From contig NZ_CP142523.1 of the NCBI RefSeq assembly GCF_036885605.1, forward strand, positions 3,410,001 through 3,474,000: a DNA stretch of 64,000 nucleotides. The letters run 5' to 3'. The notes under the pieces were generated by a model. The model searched no databases and was not told where the DNA came from. It saw only the letters and a list, made by a program, of their open reading frames with translations. The stretch comes from Janthinobacterium sp. TB1-E2. Its GTDB lineage: Bacteria; Pseudomonadota; Gammaproteobacteria; Burkholderiales; Burkholderiaceae_D. The translations under genes were made by a program, and so were the position numbers. Below, piece after piece: positions 33,374 through 43,024 of this stretch. Numbering within the stretch: the stretch's first letter is position 1; each line of letters begins with the position of its first letter.

Positions 33374-35841
33374 GGCGGCGCACTTTCAACGTGAGGAGGT
33401 GGCACGGGCTGCAGCAGCGCGCACAGCAGCATCAGATAGCAGAGCAGGGCGATGCGCGGCACGTCGAGCAGGCTGTCGAACAGGCCGACGACGAGAAAAC
33501 CCAGCAGGGCGGCGGCGCAGGCCAGCGCGCCTGCATCGCCGCGCGCGGTCTGGCGCAGCAGGCGGTGGCCGGCCAGAACCAGCAGGGCCAGCAAGGACAG
33601 GGCGCCGCACCAGCCCGTTTCTATCAGCAAATGCAGTGCCATGCTCTTGATATGCCACGGCAAGTGGTGGTGGTCGCTGCTGAAAAACCAGTAATTATTG
33701 GCTTGCGTAAAGCTCCCGTTGGCGATCAGTTCCTCGCCGCCCGGTGCGCGCAAGCTCAGATTGTCGACTTCGAGCACGGACGAGGTGGCCGTGCCGCTGG
33801 CCGCCAGTTCCAGCTGCACGGGCGGACGCAGCAGCCAGGCGCCCGCGCCCAGCCAGGCGCTGTCGAACGGCACTTCATAGTGCTGCCATCCCTCCGGCGG
33901 GTTGCCAGGCGGCGGCGGGCGCAGGCGCAGCGGAACGTTCACGCAGCCCTGTGCGTACAGCAATTGCCGCTGGCACAGGCGCGCCAGCAGCACGGGCATG
34001 GGTCCCGTGCGTCGCACGTCGAGCGCCAAAGTGTAGCGCGTGGCGGGCTGCACGGGCAGGCGCTGCAGCAGCCGCAGCAGCTCGCCATAGCCGGCGCTGT
34101 AGCCGGGACTGGCCAGGCGCACATAGCGGTTTCCCTCTTCGTCCGCATACGCGATGCTGGCCGGCACCTCGCGCTGGGGATTGTGCCAGTAATACGTGGC
34201 GGGAAAGCTGCCGCTACCCATGCCGAACAGGCGGTCGCCCCAGTCGGGCGGCTGCATGGCCAGCGCCTGCCGCCAATGGCGCAAGCGGCCTTGCATGTCG
34301 AAGGCCGTGGTGGCGAAACGTTCGGTGGCGTAATAGCTGGCCGACACGGGTATGGCCAGCAGCAGCAGGATGCCGGCCGCGCCCGCGATGCTGAGGCTGG
34401 TCCGGTCCAGCCGCCACAGCGGCGGGCGCAAGCGTCCGTTGCACAGCATCAGCATGGCCAGCAGCACGACCAGGCCGGCCGGCGGCAGCGCCGGCGGTCC
34501 CGCCCAGTGCCAGCCTATCCAGGCGAGATTGCACGCCAGCATGGTCCACGCCATCATCGCCAGACCCAGCCTGGTGGATACCTTGCCAGCCTTGCCGCCG
34601 GCACTATCGGGCCACAGCGCGCCCACCAGCAGCACGGCCGCCAGCAGGAACAGGAAATACGGGCCTTTCAGCCAGCCGGCCGTTTGCTGGCCGGACGGTT
34701 CCGGCCACCAGGCGGCCAGCAAGCCTTGCAGGCACAGCGCGCACAGCACGCTGGCAGGCGCCAGGCGCCACGGCAAGGGCCGCGCCGCCAGCACGAAGCT
34801 GGCCGCGAGCAGGACGACGGCGGCCAGCAAGCCCCGGTAGCCGGCCAGGCTGAACATGTACACGAGCAGGACGGTGCCCAGGCCGGCCAGCAGCAGTCTC
34901 AGCAACACGCCGCGCGTGGGCGACTGGGAAGGGACGCGCCGCGCCGCGCCGGGCGCCGTCCGCAGGGTTTGCCAGAATCCCAGCAGCATGGCTGCGGCCA
35001 GTGCCGCGTACAAGCCCCGTGAAAAGGTCGTGAACGCCGCGTGCAGGGCCAGGGCCAGCAGCAGCATGGCCAGCGCCGCCTGCCAGCGGCTGCTGGCGCG
35101 CGCCAGCCACAGCGCGGCAAACGGTAGGCTCAGGGCCAGGTAGCCGTCCAGCGCGGCGCCACCCGTGTGCATGGCGGAAAACGGTGCCGTGATGCGGTAG
35201 TCGCTGGACAGGTTCGACAGGCCGGGAAACACGGTCCGTTCCCATAGCGCGAACAGCGTCACCATGGCCAGCCCGGCCAGCATGCCCGGCAGCGCATAGC
35301 GGCGCAAGGCGGACGCGGACGCATCGCGCAGCAGCAGCGGCAACAGCAGCATGCTCCAGGCCCAGGCCTTGCCCAGCCGCAAACTGTTGTAGGGGCTCAG
35401 GTAATTATCCCAGGCATTCAGGTCGAGCGGCGCCAGCGGCAGGACGCCGCGCAGCAGCGCCGCCAGCCAGGCCAGGCTGCACAGCAGCAAACAGGCGCGG
35501 GCGGCCGGAGAAAGCCGCGCCGCTGCCGGGTGGGCCGGTCCGCCCAGGCGCCAATAGCCGCAGGCCACGGTCAGCAACAGTAGCACGTCGATTTCTTCGA
35601 GGAAGAACCAGCCCGTCCACGGCGCCAGGTCCAGCACGGGCAGCAGGGCGGGCACGCAGAACAGCCAGCAGGCGGGGCGCCAGCACAGCAGCAGGAAATA
35701 TGCGGGCAGCAGGGCGGCAAACAGCAGGCCGGGCCAGCCGTGGCCCAGCGGATAGTGGCGCAAGGCCAGCATGCAGGCCGCGCCCGCCAGCAGGGCCAGC
35801 GGCCGCGCTGCCAGGCGGGCCATGGCAGCGTGCACAGCCAT
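33370..35841 (-). CDS. O-antigen ligase/Wzy-like membrane protein with inserted beta-rich domain
   Basis: An 823-residue polytopic protein. About 12 hydrophobic helices cover residues 1 to ~485. A soluble, beta-rich segment of ~230 residues follows (from TTAFDMQGRLRHW to about FTQANNYWFFSSDHHH), with GSGSFPATYYWHNPQ at its start and EVDNLSLRAPGGEELIANGSF, which looks like a galactose-binding jelly roll. Final helices resume with WHIKSMALHLLIETGWCG, the ligase/polymerase family's late His motif. It probably joins or polymerises polysaccharide on the periplasmic side. ATG 35841 lies four bases after the PrsT stop; ATG 35823 is an alternative. Confidence 0.75.
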   Translation of the reverse strand: MAVHAAMARLAARPLALLAGAACMLALRHYPLGHGWPGLLFAALLPAYFLLLCWRPACWLFCVPALLPVLDLAPWTGWFFLEEIDVLLLLTVACGYWRLGGPAHPAAARLSPAARACLLLCSLAWLAALLRGVLPLAPLDLNAWDNYLSPYNSLRLGKAWAWSMLLLPLLLRDASASALRRYALPGMLAGLAMVTLFALWERTVFPGLSNLSSDYRITAPFSAMHTGGAALDGYLALSLPFAALWLARASSRWQAALAMLLLALALHAAFTTFSRGLYAALAAAMLLGFWQTLRTAPGAARRVPSQSPTRGVLLRLLLAGLGTVLLVYMFSLAGYRGLLAAVVLLAASFVLAARPLPWRLAPASVLCALCLQGLLAAWWPEPSGQQTAGWLKGPYFLFLLAAVLLVGALWPDSAGGKAGKVSTRLGLAMMAWTMLACNLAWIGWHWAGPPALPPAGLVVLLAMLMLCNGRLRPPLWRLDRTSLSIAGAAGILLLLAIPVSASYYATERFATTAFDMQGRLRHWRQALAMQPPDWGDRLFGMGSGSFPATYYWHNPQREVPASIAYADEEGNRYVRLASPGYSAGYGELLRLLQRLPVQPATRYTLALDVRRTGPMPVLLARLCQRQLLYAQGCVNVPLRLRPPPPGNPPEGWQHYEVPFDSAWLGAGAWLLRPPVQLELAASGTATSSVLEVDNLSLRAPGGEELIANGSFTQANNYWFFSSDHHHLPWHIKSMALHLLIETGWCGALSLLALLVLAGHRLLRQTARGDAGALACAAALLGFLVVGLFDSLLDVPRIALLCYLMLLCALLQPVPPPHVESAPP

Positions 35842-35844
35842 GGC

Positions 35845-38628
35845 CTACAGCTGGGTCAGCAAGGCCTGCGCCTCGGCCCGCTGCGGAAAGTCCTTGTTGG
35901 CGGCCAGCAGTTGTTCCAGCTGCTTGCGCGCGCCGCCCTTGTCGCCCGATTTCGCCAGGGCCGCGCCCAGGTGGTATTGCACTTCGGGCGACTTCGGCGC
36001 CAGTTCCGCCGCCTTGCGCAGCAGCGCCGTGGCGCGCTTGACGTCGCCTTGCTGCAGCACGATCCAGCCCAGGGTGTCGAGCACGGCGGGGTTGCCGGGC
36101 GCCAGCTTCAGTGCCTGCTCGGCCGTGGCCTGCGCGCGCGGATCTTTTTCCTGCTGATACGCCCACGCCAGGTCGTTCAACGCCACCACGTTATCCGTGT
36201 CCTTGGCAACGACATACTGGAAGTGCTCGATGGCGGCGCGGTATTGCTTGGCCGCCAGCCGGGTGCCCGCCAGGTAGGTGCGCGTCGGCAAGTCTTCCGG
36301 ATGCTCCTTCAGCCAGGTGGCCATGCGCGCATCGGCTTCGCGCTCTTGCCCGGAAGCCTGCAAGGCGCGGTACAGCTGCACCTGCAACGGGCCGATGGGG
36401 CTGATGCCGAACGCGTGCTGGTACAGCTTGACGGCTTGCTGCGGCAGCTTTTGCTCCATCAGCACGTCGCCCTCGAGCTTGTAGCCGGCCGCCAGCTTCG
36501 GCTGCTCTTCCTGCACTTGCCGCGCCACGGCCAGCGCCTCGCGCTGGCGGTTCAGGTTCAGCAGCATGGCCACTTCGACCACGCGCGCTTCGAGCAGGGT
36601 CGGATCAAGCACTTGCGCCCGCTTGACGGCTTGCAGCGCATTCTGGTGGTCGCCCAGCGCCAGGTGCAGGCTGGCGATGCGCATTTGCAAGGGCGCGGAC
36701 GTGGTCTGTATGCTGGCCAGCTTGTTGTAGCTGTCGAGCGCGGCCGGCGCCAGGCCGGCGCTGTATTCCACCTGGGCGCGCAAGGCCAGCGCATCGGCGT
36801 CGCCCGGATGGCCCGTTTGCAAGGTGCGCGCCAGTTCCAGCGCCTTGTCGGGCGCGCCCGTCTTCAAGTAGAAGTTACTGAGCAGCAGGGCTGGCGCGAC
36901 GGCATCGGGATTGTCGCGGTGGCCCCGCTCGAGCCAGCGCCGCGCCTCTTCCGTCTTGCCCTGCGACGCGGCCAGCTTGGCCAGCGCCGCGCACAGGTCG
37001 GCATTTTTCGGCGCCTTCGTCAGCGCCTTTTCGAAACGCTGTTTTGCCTGCTCCGGCTTTTTCTCGGCCAGGTCGATCTGCGCCAGGTTGTTCAAGGCGG
37101 GCAGGTAGACGGGGTCCATGCTCAGCGCTTGCTCGAAACTGGCGCGCGCGGCCGGTAAGTCGCGCAAGGCCAGGTAGACGCCGCCTTTCAGGTTCAGCAG
37201 CAAAGGATTCGTGTCTTTCTGCTGCTCCTCCATCATCTTGACGCTGGCCAGCGCCTTGTCGTTCTGCTTGTTGCGCAGCAAGGTCATCACCAGCATGGTG
37301 CCCGCTTGTGGCGTGCTCTTGTCGAGCATGCTGGCGCGTTCCAGTTCATTGATGGCGCGGCTGTTCTCTCCCATGCCCAGGCGGCTGATGCCCAGCGCCG
37401 CATGCAGCTTGGCCGTGTCCGGCGCAAGGGTACTGGCCTGTTCGAAATACGCGGTCGCCTTGTCGTAGCGGCGCGCGCGCAAGTGGGCTTCTCCGGCCAG
37501 CGACAGCAATTCCACGTCTTCCGGGAAGGCGGCCAGCATCGGTTGCAGCAAATCGATGGCGGCGTCGGTCTTGCCACGCATCAATTCGATCGACGCCATC
37601 ATCTTGACGGCATACAAATGCCTGGGATACACGGCCAGGAAGCGCCGCAAATAGTTTTCCGCCTGCGGCGGCGAGCCGAGCGCCAGCTGCACGGCCCCGG
37701 CCAGCAGGATGGACGGCATGTGGTCGGGTGCCGCCTTGAGTACCAGCTGCAAGGCTTGCAAGGCCGCCTTGTTCTTGCCCTGGCGAAAATCGAGCAGCGC
37801 CTGGGCTTGCAGCAAACCGAGGCTGTTGGGCGCCGTCTTGCGCGCCGTGGCCAGCTGGGCCGACGCTTCCGCGTAGCGGTTTTCCACGATATCGAGGTTG
37901 GCCAGGTCGATGTGCGCCTGGGTATTGTCCGGTTTGATATTGAGGATCTGCATGTAGGCGAGCCGCGCCGGGCCGTTCTTGCCTTGCAGGCGCAGCAGGT
38001 CGCCCTGCAGGCGCAAGGCGTCGAGGTTGGCGGGCGCGCTTTTCAAGGCTTGCGCCAGCAGCAGCTCGGCCGCCGGCACCTGGTGGTCGAGCGCCGACAG
38101 GCGCGCCAGGCCCAGCAATGCCTCGACCTGGTCGGGATGGGCTTCGAGCAGGCGCGAGTACAGGGCGTGCGCCTCGTCCTGGCGGCCCAGGGCCAGCAAG
38201 GCATCGCCGCGCAGGGCCAGCACGCTGGCCGGCTGCGCCGCATCATCGGCAATCTCGGCCAGTACCTTGTCGAACTGGCCCAGCATCAGCCAGGCCTTGC
38301 CCAGCAGGGGCATCACTTGCTGCGATGCGAGGCCCAGCGACTTTGCTTTGCGCAATTCCTTCTCGGCAGACAGCGCTTCGCCCGTGTCGATATAGATGCT
38401 GCCCAGCAGCAAGCGGGCGGCCGCATTGTCCGGCTCCTTTTGCAGCAGGTTCTTCAACTGGATGATGGCGGCCCGCGATTCGCCTTTCTGGCGGTACTGC
38501 TGTGCGTCGGCCAGCAGGCTTTCGCTGCTCTGCGTGCCGTGGCAAGCCGTCAGCAGGGGCAGCAGCAAAGTACAGCACAGCGCAACGGCCGGCAGGCCAG
38601 GGAAAGGGCGGGGCAGGGTAAAGGCCAT
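35845..38628 (-). CDS. prsT: XrtA/PEP-CTERM system TPR-repeat lipoprotein PrsT
   Basis: A 927-residue TPR protein (TIGR02917 pattern). It carries a lipoprotein signal with lipobox LTAC (Cys29). Tetratricopeptide repeats then fill nearly the whole length (for example SRAAIIQLKNLLQKEPDNAA, KPEQAKQRFEKALTKAPKNA, DPRAQATAEQALKLAPGNPA). It is a regular member of exosortase A loci, thought to scaffold polysaccharide export or PEP-CTERM protein handling at the outer membrane. ATG 38628 has GGAGA upstream and puts the lipobox at the usual distance; an in-frame ATG 60 bases upstream is less likely. It heads the leftward operon to 32597. Confidence 0.94.
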   Translation of the reverse strand: MAFTLPRPFPGLPAVALCCTLLLPLLTACHGTQSSESLLADAQQYRQKGESRAAIIQLKNLLQKEPDNAAARLLLGSIYIDTGEALSAEKELRKAKSLGLASQQVMPLLGKAWLMLGQFDKVLAEIADDAAQPASVLALRGDALLALGRQDEAHALYSRLLEAHPDQVEALLGLARLSALDHQVPAAELLLAQALKSAPANLDALRLQGDLLRLQGKNGPARLAYMQILNIKPDNTQAHIDLANLDIVENRYAEASAQLATARKTAPNSLGLLQAQALLDFRQGKNKAALQALQLVLKAAPDHMPSILLAGAVQLALGSPPQAENYLRRFLAVYPRHLYAVKMMASIELMRGKTDAAIDLLQPMLAAFPEDVELLSLAGEAHLRARRYDKATAYFEQASTLAPDTAKLHAALGISRLGMGENSRAINELERASMLDKSTPQAGTMLVMTLLRNKQNDKALASVKMMEEQQKDTNPLLLNLKGGVYLALRDLPAARASFEQALSMDPVYLPALNNLAQIDLAEKKPEQAKQRFEKALTKAPKNADLCAALAKLAASQGKTEEARRWLERGHRDNPDAVAPALLLSNFYLKTGAPDKALELARTLQTGHPGDADALALRAQVEYSAGLAPAALDSYNKLASIQTTSAPLQMRIASLHLALGDHQNALQAVKRAQVLDPTLLEARVVEVAMLLNLNRQREALAVARQVQEEQPKLAAGYKLEGDVLMEQKLPQQAVKLYQHAFGISPIGPLQVQLYRALQASGQEREADARMATWLKEHPEDLPTRTYLAGTRLAAKQYRAAIEHFQYVVAKDTDNVVALNDLAWAYQQEKDPRAQATAEQALKLAPGNPAVLDTLGWIVLQQGDVKRATALLRKAAELAPKSPEVQYHLGAALAKSGDKGGARKQLEQLLAANKDFPQRAEAQALLTQL

Positions 38629-38863
38629 GGAAATCTCCGGTAGCGGCGTGCGTGGACGATTAGCCGATTCGCGATGGGCGATGGGCATGGCCTAGCTTAA
38701 AAAGATGGCCGCAGGACTCCTTGATTGCGCTCAACAAGCCGCTGATTGTCCGCGCGCATGCTGGCCGCCGGCCCGTGTTTCTTGTTCCCGCTCAAGAATG
38801 GCCCGATTGGCAACCGTAGAATTTCCCGGACGGCGATGCTCGTGCCGCAACCATTCGGAGCAC

Positions 38864-40198
38864 ATGCATATGGATAGCAAGGTGGAAAGCAACGCGAATA
38901 GCAAGGTGATTGGCAAGGGCGGCGTGGTGGCGGTGGTGGGGCTCGGTTACGTGGGCTTGCAGCTGGCCGTGGCGTTTGGCATGCGCCAGCGCACGATCGG
39001 ATTTGACTTATCGGCACGCAAGGTGGAAAGCTACCGCAGCCATGTCGACCCGACCGGTGAAGTCAGCACGGAACAGCTGCGCGCGGCGCAATGGCTGAGT
39101 GTCGGCTGTGATCCGGCCGAGCTGGAACTGGCCGATTTCATCGTCGTTGCCGTGCCCACGCCCGTCGACAGCGCGCACAATCCCGATTTCTCGGCCCTGG
39201 CCGGTGCCAGCGCGGCCGTCGGCCGGCACATGCGGCGCGGCGCCATCGTCATCTACGAGTCCACCGTGTATCCGGGCGCCACCGAGGAAATCTGCATCCC
39301 TATCCTCGAACAGCATTCGGGCCTGCGCTGGAAGGAAGACTTTCATGTGGGCTTTTCACCCGAGCGCATCAATCCCGGCGACAAGGACCATACCCTGCAC
39401 AGCATCCGCAAGGTGGTCTCGGGCGACGACGACGCCACCCTGGACCAGGTGGCCGCCCTGTACGAAGGCGTGGTAGAGGCCGGCGTGCACCGGGCGTCGA
39501 GCATCAAGGTGGCCGAGGCGGCCAAGGTGATCGAAAACACGCAGCGCGACCTGAACATCGCGCTGATGAACGAACTGGCCATCATCTTCGACCGCATCGG
39601 CATCGACACCCTGGAAGTGCTGCAGGCGGCGGGCACGAAATGGAATTTCCTGCCGTTCCGGCCCGGCCTGGTGGGCGGGCACTGCATCGGCGTCGACCCA
39701 TACTATTTGACGCACAAGGCGGAAATGCTGGGCTACCACCCGCACGTGATTCTGGCCGGGCGCCGCATCAACGACGGCATGGCCAAGTTCGTGGCGGAAA
39801 AAACCATCAAGGAAATGGTGCGGGCCGGCTTCAAATTGAAAGGCTCGCACGTGAACGTGCTGGGCCTGACCTTCAAGGAAAATTGTCCGGACCTGCGCAA
39901 CTCGAAAGTGGTCGACATGATCCACGAACTGCAATCGTACGGCGTGCAGGTGCACGTGCACGACCCCGTCGCCGATGGCCGCGAAGCGCTGGAAGAATAC
40001 GGTTTATTGCTGGAAAGCTGGGAACAGCTGCCGCAGGCCGAGGCCATCATCAGCGCCGTCTCGCACCAGGCCTTGCTGGCCCGTCCGCTGGCCGATTTCC
40101 AGGCCAAGGTGCTGGAAAACGGCTGTTTCATCGACATCAAATCGCATTTCGACCCCCGGCCGCTGGAAGACGGCGGCCTGCACGTGTGGCGGCTGTGA
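38864..40198 (+). CDS. tviB: nucleotide-sugar dehydrogenase TviB-type (UDP-GlcNAc/GalNAc 6-dehydrogenase)
   Basis: A 444-residue UDP-sugar C6 dehydrogenase that oxidises a UDP-HexNAc to its uronic acid with two NAD+. The N-domain loop is [10 protein letters not shown] at 22-31, the catalytic Cys274 sits in [15 protein letters not shown], and [24 protein letters not shown] and [13 protein letters not shown] are the conserved blocks. The sequence follows Vi-antigen TviB almost motif for motif. ATG 38864 has CGGAG seven bases upstream; ATG 38870 is possible. It is coupled to a TviC-type epimerase, the same pair used to make UDP-GalNAcA for Vi antigen. Confidence 0.92.
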   Translation: MHMDSKVESNANSKVIGKGGVVAVVGLGYVGLQLAVAFGMRQRTIGFDLSARKVESYRSHVDPTGEVSTEQLRAAQWLSVGCDPAELELADFIVVAVPTPVDSAHNPDFSALAGASAAVGRHMRRGAIVIYESTVYPGATEEICIPILEQHSGLRWKEDFHVGFSPERINPGDKDHTLHSIRKVVSGDDDATLDQVAALYEGVVEAGVHRASSIKVAEAAKVIENTQRDLNIALMNELAIIFDRIGIDTLEVLQAAGTKWNFLPFRPGLVGGHCIGVDPYYLTHKAEMLGYHPHVILAGRRINDGMAKFVAEKTIKEMVRAGFKLKGSHVNVLGLTFKENCPDLRNSKVVDMIHELQSYGVQVHVHDPVADGREALEEYGLLLESWEQLPQAEAIISAVSHQALLARPLADFQAKVLENGCFIDIKSHFDPRPLEDGGLHVWRL

Positions 40199-41433
40199 TG
40201 GCGGCCGACACCTTCGATCGGGCCGCAAACGCGGCGCGAAGCGCCTCCGCTGGCGATCCGGCTGCCGGCGCCTATGCGCAAGCCTGCGAACAACTGAACA
40301 AGGAACCTCGGCGCTGGCTGGTGACGGGCGTGGCCGGCTTCATCGGTTCGCACCTGCTGGAAACCTTGCTGAAGCTGGGACAGGAAGTGCGCGGCCTCGA
40401 CAACTTCATGACGGGACACCGCCACAATCTGGAACAGGTGCGCGCCAGCGTGGGCGAGCAGGCGTGGCAGCGCTTCACCTTCATCGAAGGCGATATCCGC
40501 GACCCGCAGGCATGCGCGCGCGCGTGCGGCGCGCCTGCACCGGTGCAGGCCACCTGCAGTGGTGATGGTGAGGCAGACGCAGGTACAGATACGACCGCTG
40601 GCGGCGGCGTCAGCAGCGGCAGCTTGGCCGAGCGCGGCCGTGCCGGTGCGGGCGGCCCCGTCGCCGCGGTCGATTTTGTGCTGCACCAGGCGGCGCTCGG
40701 TTCCGTCTCGCGTTCGCTGGAAGACCCGCTGCTGTGCCACGCCGTCAATGTCAGCGGCTTCCTGAACATGCTGGCCGCGGCCCGCGACGCGGGCGTGCGG
40801 CGCTTCGTATATGCGGCCTCGAGCGCCACGTATGGCGACCATCCAGCCCTGCCGAAAGTGGAACAGCACATAGGCGCGCCGCTGTCGCCGTATGCTTTGA
40901 GCAAATATGTCAACGAACTGTATGCGCAAGTGTACGCGCGCTGCTACGCCATGCAGACGGTGGGGCTGCGCTATTTCAATGTCTTCGGTCCGCGCCAGGA
41001 TCCGCTGGGCGCCTATGCGGCCGTCATTCCCCGCTGGATCGCCGCCATGCTGGATAACCAGGCCGTGCACATCCATGGCGACGGCGCCACCAGCCGCGAC
41101 TTCTGCTTCGTGCACAATGCCGTGCAAGCCAATATCCTGGCCGCCACCGGCACCGACCCGGCAGCCGTCAACCAGGTCTACAACGTGGCCGTCAACGCCC
41201 GCACCAGCCTGACGCAGCTGCACGCCGCCATGCAGCAGATGCTGCTTGCCGCCCGCCCGCAGCACGTGCCGCTGGCGCCGCACTATGGCGAATTTCGCGC
41301 CGGCGACGTGCGCCATTCGCAGGCGGACATCGCCAAGGCGGCCCGCCTGCTCGGCTATGTCCCCACGCACAACCTGGCGCAAGGCTTGCGGCAGACCATC
41401 GCCTGGTATGTGGAGCAGGCTGAACGGGCTTGA
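40198..41433 (+). CDS. tviC: NAD-dependent UDP-sugar 4-epimerase TviC/WbpP-type with internal insertion
   Basis: A 411-residue extended SDR epimerase. [18 protein letters not shown] is the NAD-binding motif, [13 protein letters not shown] follows, [14 protein letters not shown] and [13 protein letters not shown] come next, and the YALSK catalytic Tyr/Lys block is present. Partner of the TviB-type dehydrogenase, making galacto-configured sugars. Residues ~112-157 are an Ala/Gly/Ser-rich, repeat-like insertion between [13 protein letters not shown] and [12 protein letters not shown], where TviC and WbpP have only one or two residues. The ATG overlaps the previous stop (TGATG). The core motifs are intact, so I expect activity. 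Confidence 0.9.
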   Translation: MAADTFDRAANAARSASAGDPAAGAYAQACEQLNKEPRRWLVTGVAGFIGSHLLETLLKLGQEVRGLDNFMTGHRHNLEQVRASVGEQAWQRFTFIEGDIRDPQACARACGAPAPVQATCSGDGEADAGTDTTAGGGVSSGSLAERGRAGAGGPVAAVDFVLHQAALGSVSRSLEDPLLCHAVNVSGFLNMLAAARDAGVRRFVYAASSATYGDHPALPKVEQHIGAPLSPYALSKYVNELYAQVYARCYAMQTVGLRYFNVFGPRQDPLGAYAAVIPRWIAAMLDNQAVHIHGDGATSRDFCFVHNAVQANILAATGTDPAAVNQVYNVAVNARTSLTQLHAAMQQMLLAARPQHVPLAPHYGEFRAGDVRHSQADIAKAARLLGYVPTHNLAQGLRQTIAWYVEQAERA

Positions 41434-41509
41434 ATGGCAAGCTTGCCACGCGCTAGGCATATGCTGGCCAGGTACACTCCGATATCCGCCCGACCGCCCG
41501 ATCGCCTGC

Positions 41510-41544
41510 CGTTCAGCGTTCAGCGTTCAGTGTTCAGTGTTGCG
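41510..41544. repeat. heptanucleotide tandem repeat at the spoVR stop
   Basis: Five consecutive 7-base units: CGTTCAG three times, TGTTCAG once, and a degenerate TGTTGCG. Read as spoVR mRNA the unit is CTGAACG/A, each containing TGA; because the period is 7, stops fall in all three frames. The spoVR stop (41536-41534) uses the first of them. Confidence 0.85.
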
Positions 41545-43024
41545 CAGGCGGCGCTGCCGGCATGGTTGACGCAGGCGACGCGGGCGGCTCCGGTACGCCT
41601 TCGGTCTTGCTGCGCAGAACCCGGGGCGTGCCGCGGAAATCGGCTGTATGCAGGGTGACGGGACGGCGCCAGACGCGGGCGATGTACGCCAGCACCTGTT
41701 CCGCCCGCTCCAGGTCGAGGCCGCGCCCGTCGCGCTGGTGATCGTGGCGCAGTACCAGGCTGCCGTCGTCGTTGAGCAGGGTGACGGCGATACACGGCGC
41801 GCCATAGTTGTATTTGGGCGTCAGGATGGCTTCGCGGATGGCCAGCAAGTCGCGGCTGGCCATTCGTGTTTCGCCATCGCGGTGGCTTTCATGCACGAAC
41901 AGGCCCAGGCGGTCAGCCAGTTCCCCATCCAGATAGTTGCGAATGAAACTGCAGTCGTCGTCGTCGCGGCAAATCTGGCGCGCCCGCGCCAGTCCTTGGC
42001 GCTCGATGATGTGTTCCCACATGCAAAAACCCAGGTGATACGGGTTGACGGCCAGCGCCTGCTGGTGCTCGCCCGCGTAAGGGCGCACCACGTCCGAGTG
42101 CGACTTGATGGCGGACAGGTACAGGGCCGGCGGCAGGAAGTCGGCTTCGCGCAGCAGCCGCGCATGCCAGTAAGAGGCCCAGCCTTCGTTCATGATTTGG
42201 CAGGCGTACACGGGATAAAAGTAAAACGACTCTTCGCGCACGGCCAGGAAAATGTCGCGTTCCCAGTTAGCCAATTCCGGCCCATATTGCGCAATGAACC
42301 AGAGTAAATCGTATTCGGGCTGCGGCGGTACGAGCGGGCGCTGCGCCAGCCGTGCCCGCGCCGCCTCGTGCGCCGCCAGCGCCGCTGCTTCACCGGGCAA
42401 GCGCTGGTAACGCCGCGCAAAAGGATCCGCAAAACGATCGTCTGCGCCAGCCCTGTCTTGCGTGCCAGCGACACCGGCTGGCCCGGATAGCGCGCCATAG
42501 GGCGGGCGGTGCAGCTCGGCATGGATGTCCACGTGCTGCTCCAGCGCCAGTGCCGCGTCGAGCACGGCTTCCACCTGCTCCTGTCCGTGCCGCTGCAGCG
42601 CCATTTCGAGACGCTGCGCCCGCGCCGCGCTTTGTTCCAGGATGTGCTGGCCCGCCATGGCGCCGAAACGCAGGAACAGGGCATTGCGGCTGGCGAAGTC
42701 GGCGTGGCCCAGCACATGGGCCGTGACGAGGGTGTTTTCGGCCACGGAATTGTGCTCGGCCATGTAGGCATGGCAAGGATCGCCGGGAAACATGACTTCG
42801 AACATATGCGAGTTGCCCATCTTTTGATGCACGAGCTGGTGGATGTAGCGCACGCCGAACGACCAGTGGCGCATGCGCACGGGCAAGCCATAGATGGCGA
42901 TCTCGGCCATGAAGCTGTCCGGTACCAGCTCGAACTCGACCGGCGCAAACTCCAGCCCTAGTTCCCGCGCCAGCGCTTCGATGCGCGCCGCGTAGCCATC
43001 CAGGTTGGCTGTGTCAGGCGTCAT
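41534..43024 (-). CDS. spoVR: SpoVR family protein
   Basis: A 496-residue SpoVR/YcgB-like protein. Recognisable stretches are MRHWSFGVRYIHQLVHQKMG, ELVPDSFMAEIAIYGLP, CQIMNEGWASYWHARLL, HLGFCMWEHII and HDQRDGRGLDLERAEQVLAYI. Named for a Bacillus sporulation gene, but in proteobacteria it forms an operon with the PrkA kinase and the YeaH protein, linked to stationary-phase or stress responses; molecular function is unresolved. ATG 43024 overlaps the yeaH stop. The C-terminal ~20 residues are Pro/Ala-rich and end in the heptamer repeat. Confidence 0.93.
   Translation of the reverse strand: MTPDTANLDGYAARIEALARELGLEFAPVEFELVPDSFMAEIAIYGLPVRMRHWSFGVRYIHQLVHQKMGNSHMFEVMFPGDPCHAYMAEHNSVAENTLVTAHVLGHADFASRNALFLRFGAMAGQHILEQSAARAQRLEMALQRHGQEQVEAVLDAALALEQHVDIHAELHRPPYGALSGPAGVAGTQDRAGADDRFADPFARRYQRLPGEAAALAAHEAARARLAQRPLVPPQPEYDLLWFIAQYGPELANWERDIFLAVREESFYFYPVYACQIMNEGWASYWHARLLREADFLPPALYLSAIKSHSDVVRPYAGEHQQALAVNPYHLGFCMWEHIIERQGLARARQICRDDDDCSFIRNYLDGELADRLGLFVHESHRDGETRMASRDLLAIREAILTPKYNYGAPCIAVTLLNDDGSLVLRHDHQRDGRGLDLERAEQVLAYIARVWRRPVTLHTADFRGTPRVLRSKTEGVPEPPASPASTMPAAPPAQH

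Noticed and set aside
41510..41544. Heptamer repeat as a phase-variation switch for SpoVR
   Set aside because: The stop codon is in the first unit after the coding end, and losing or gaining units leaves the same stop in place, so the protein would not change.
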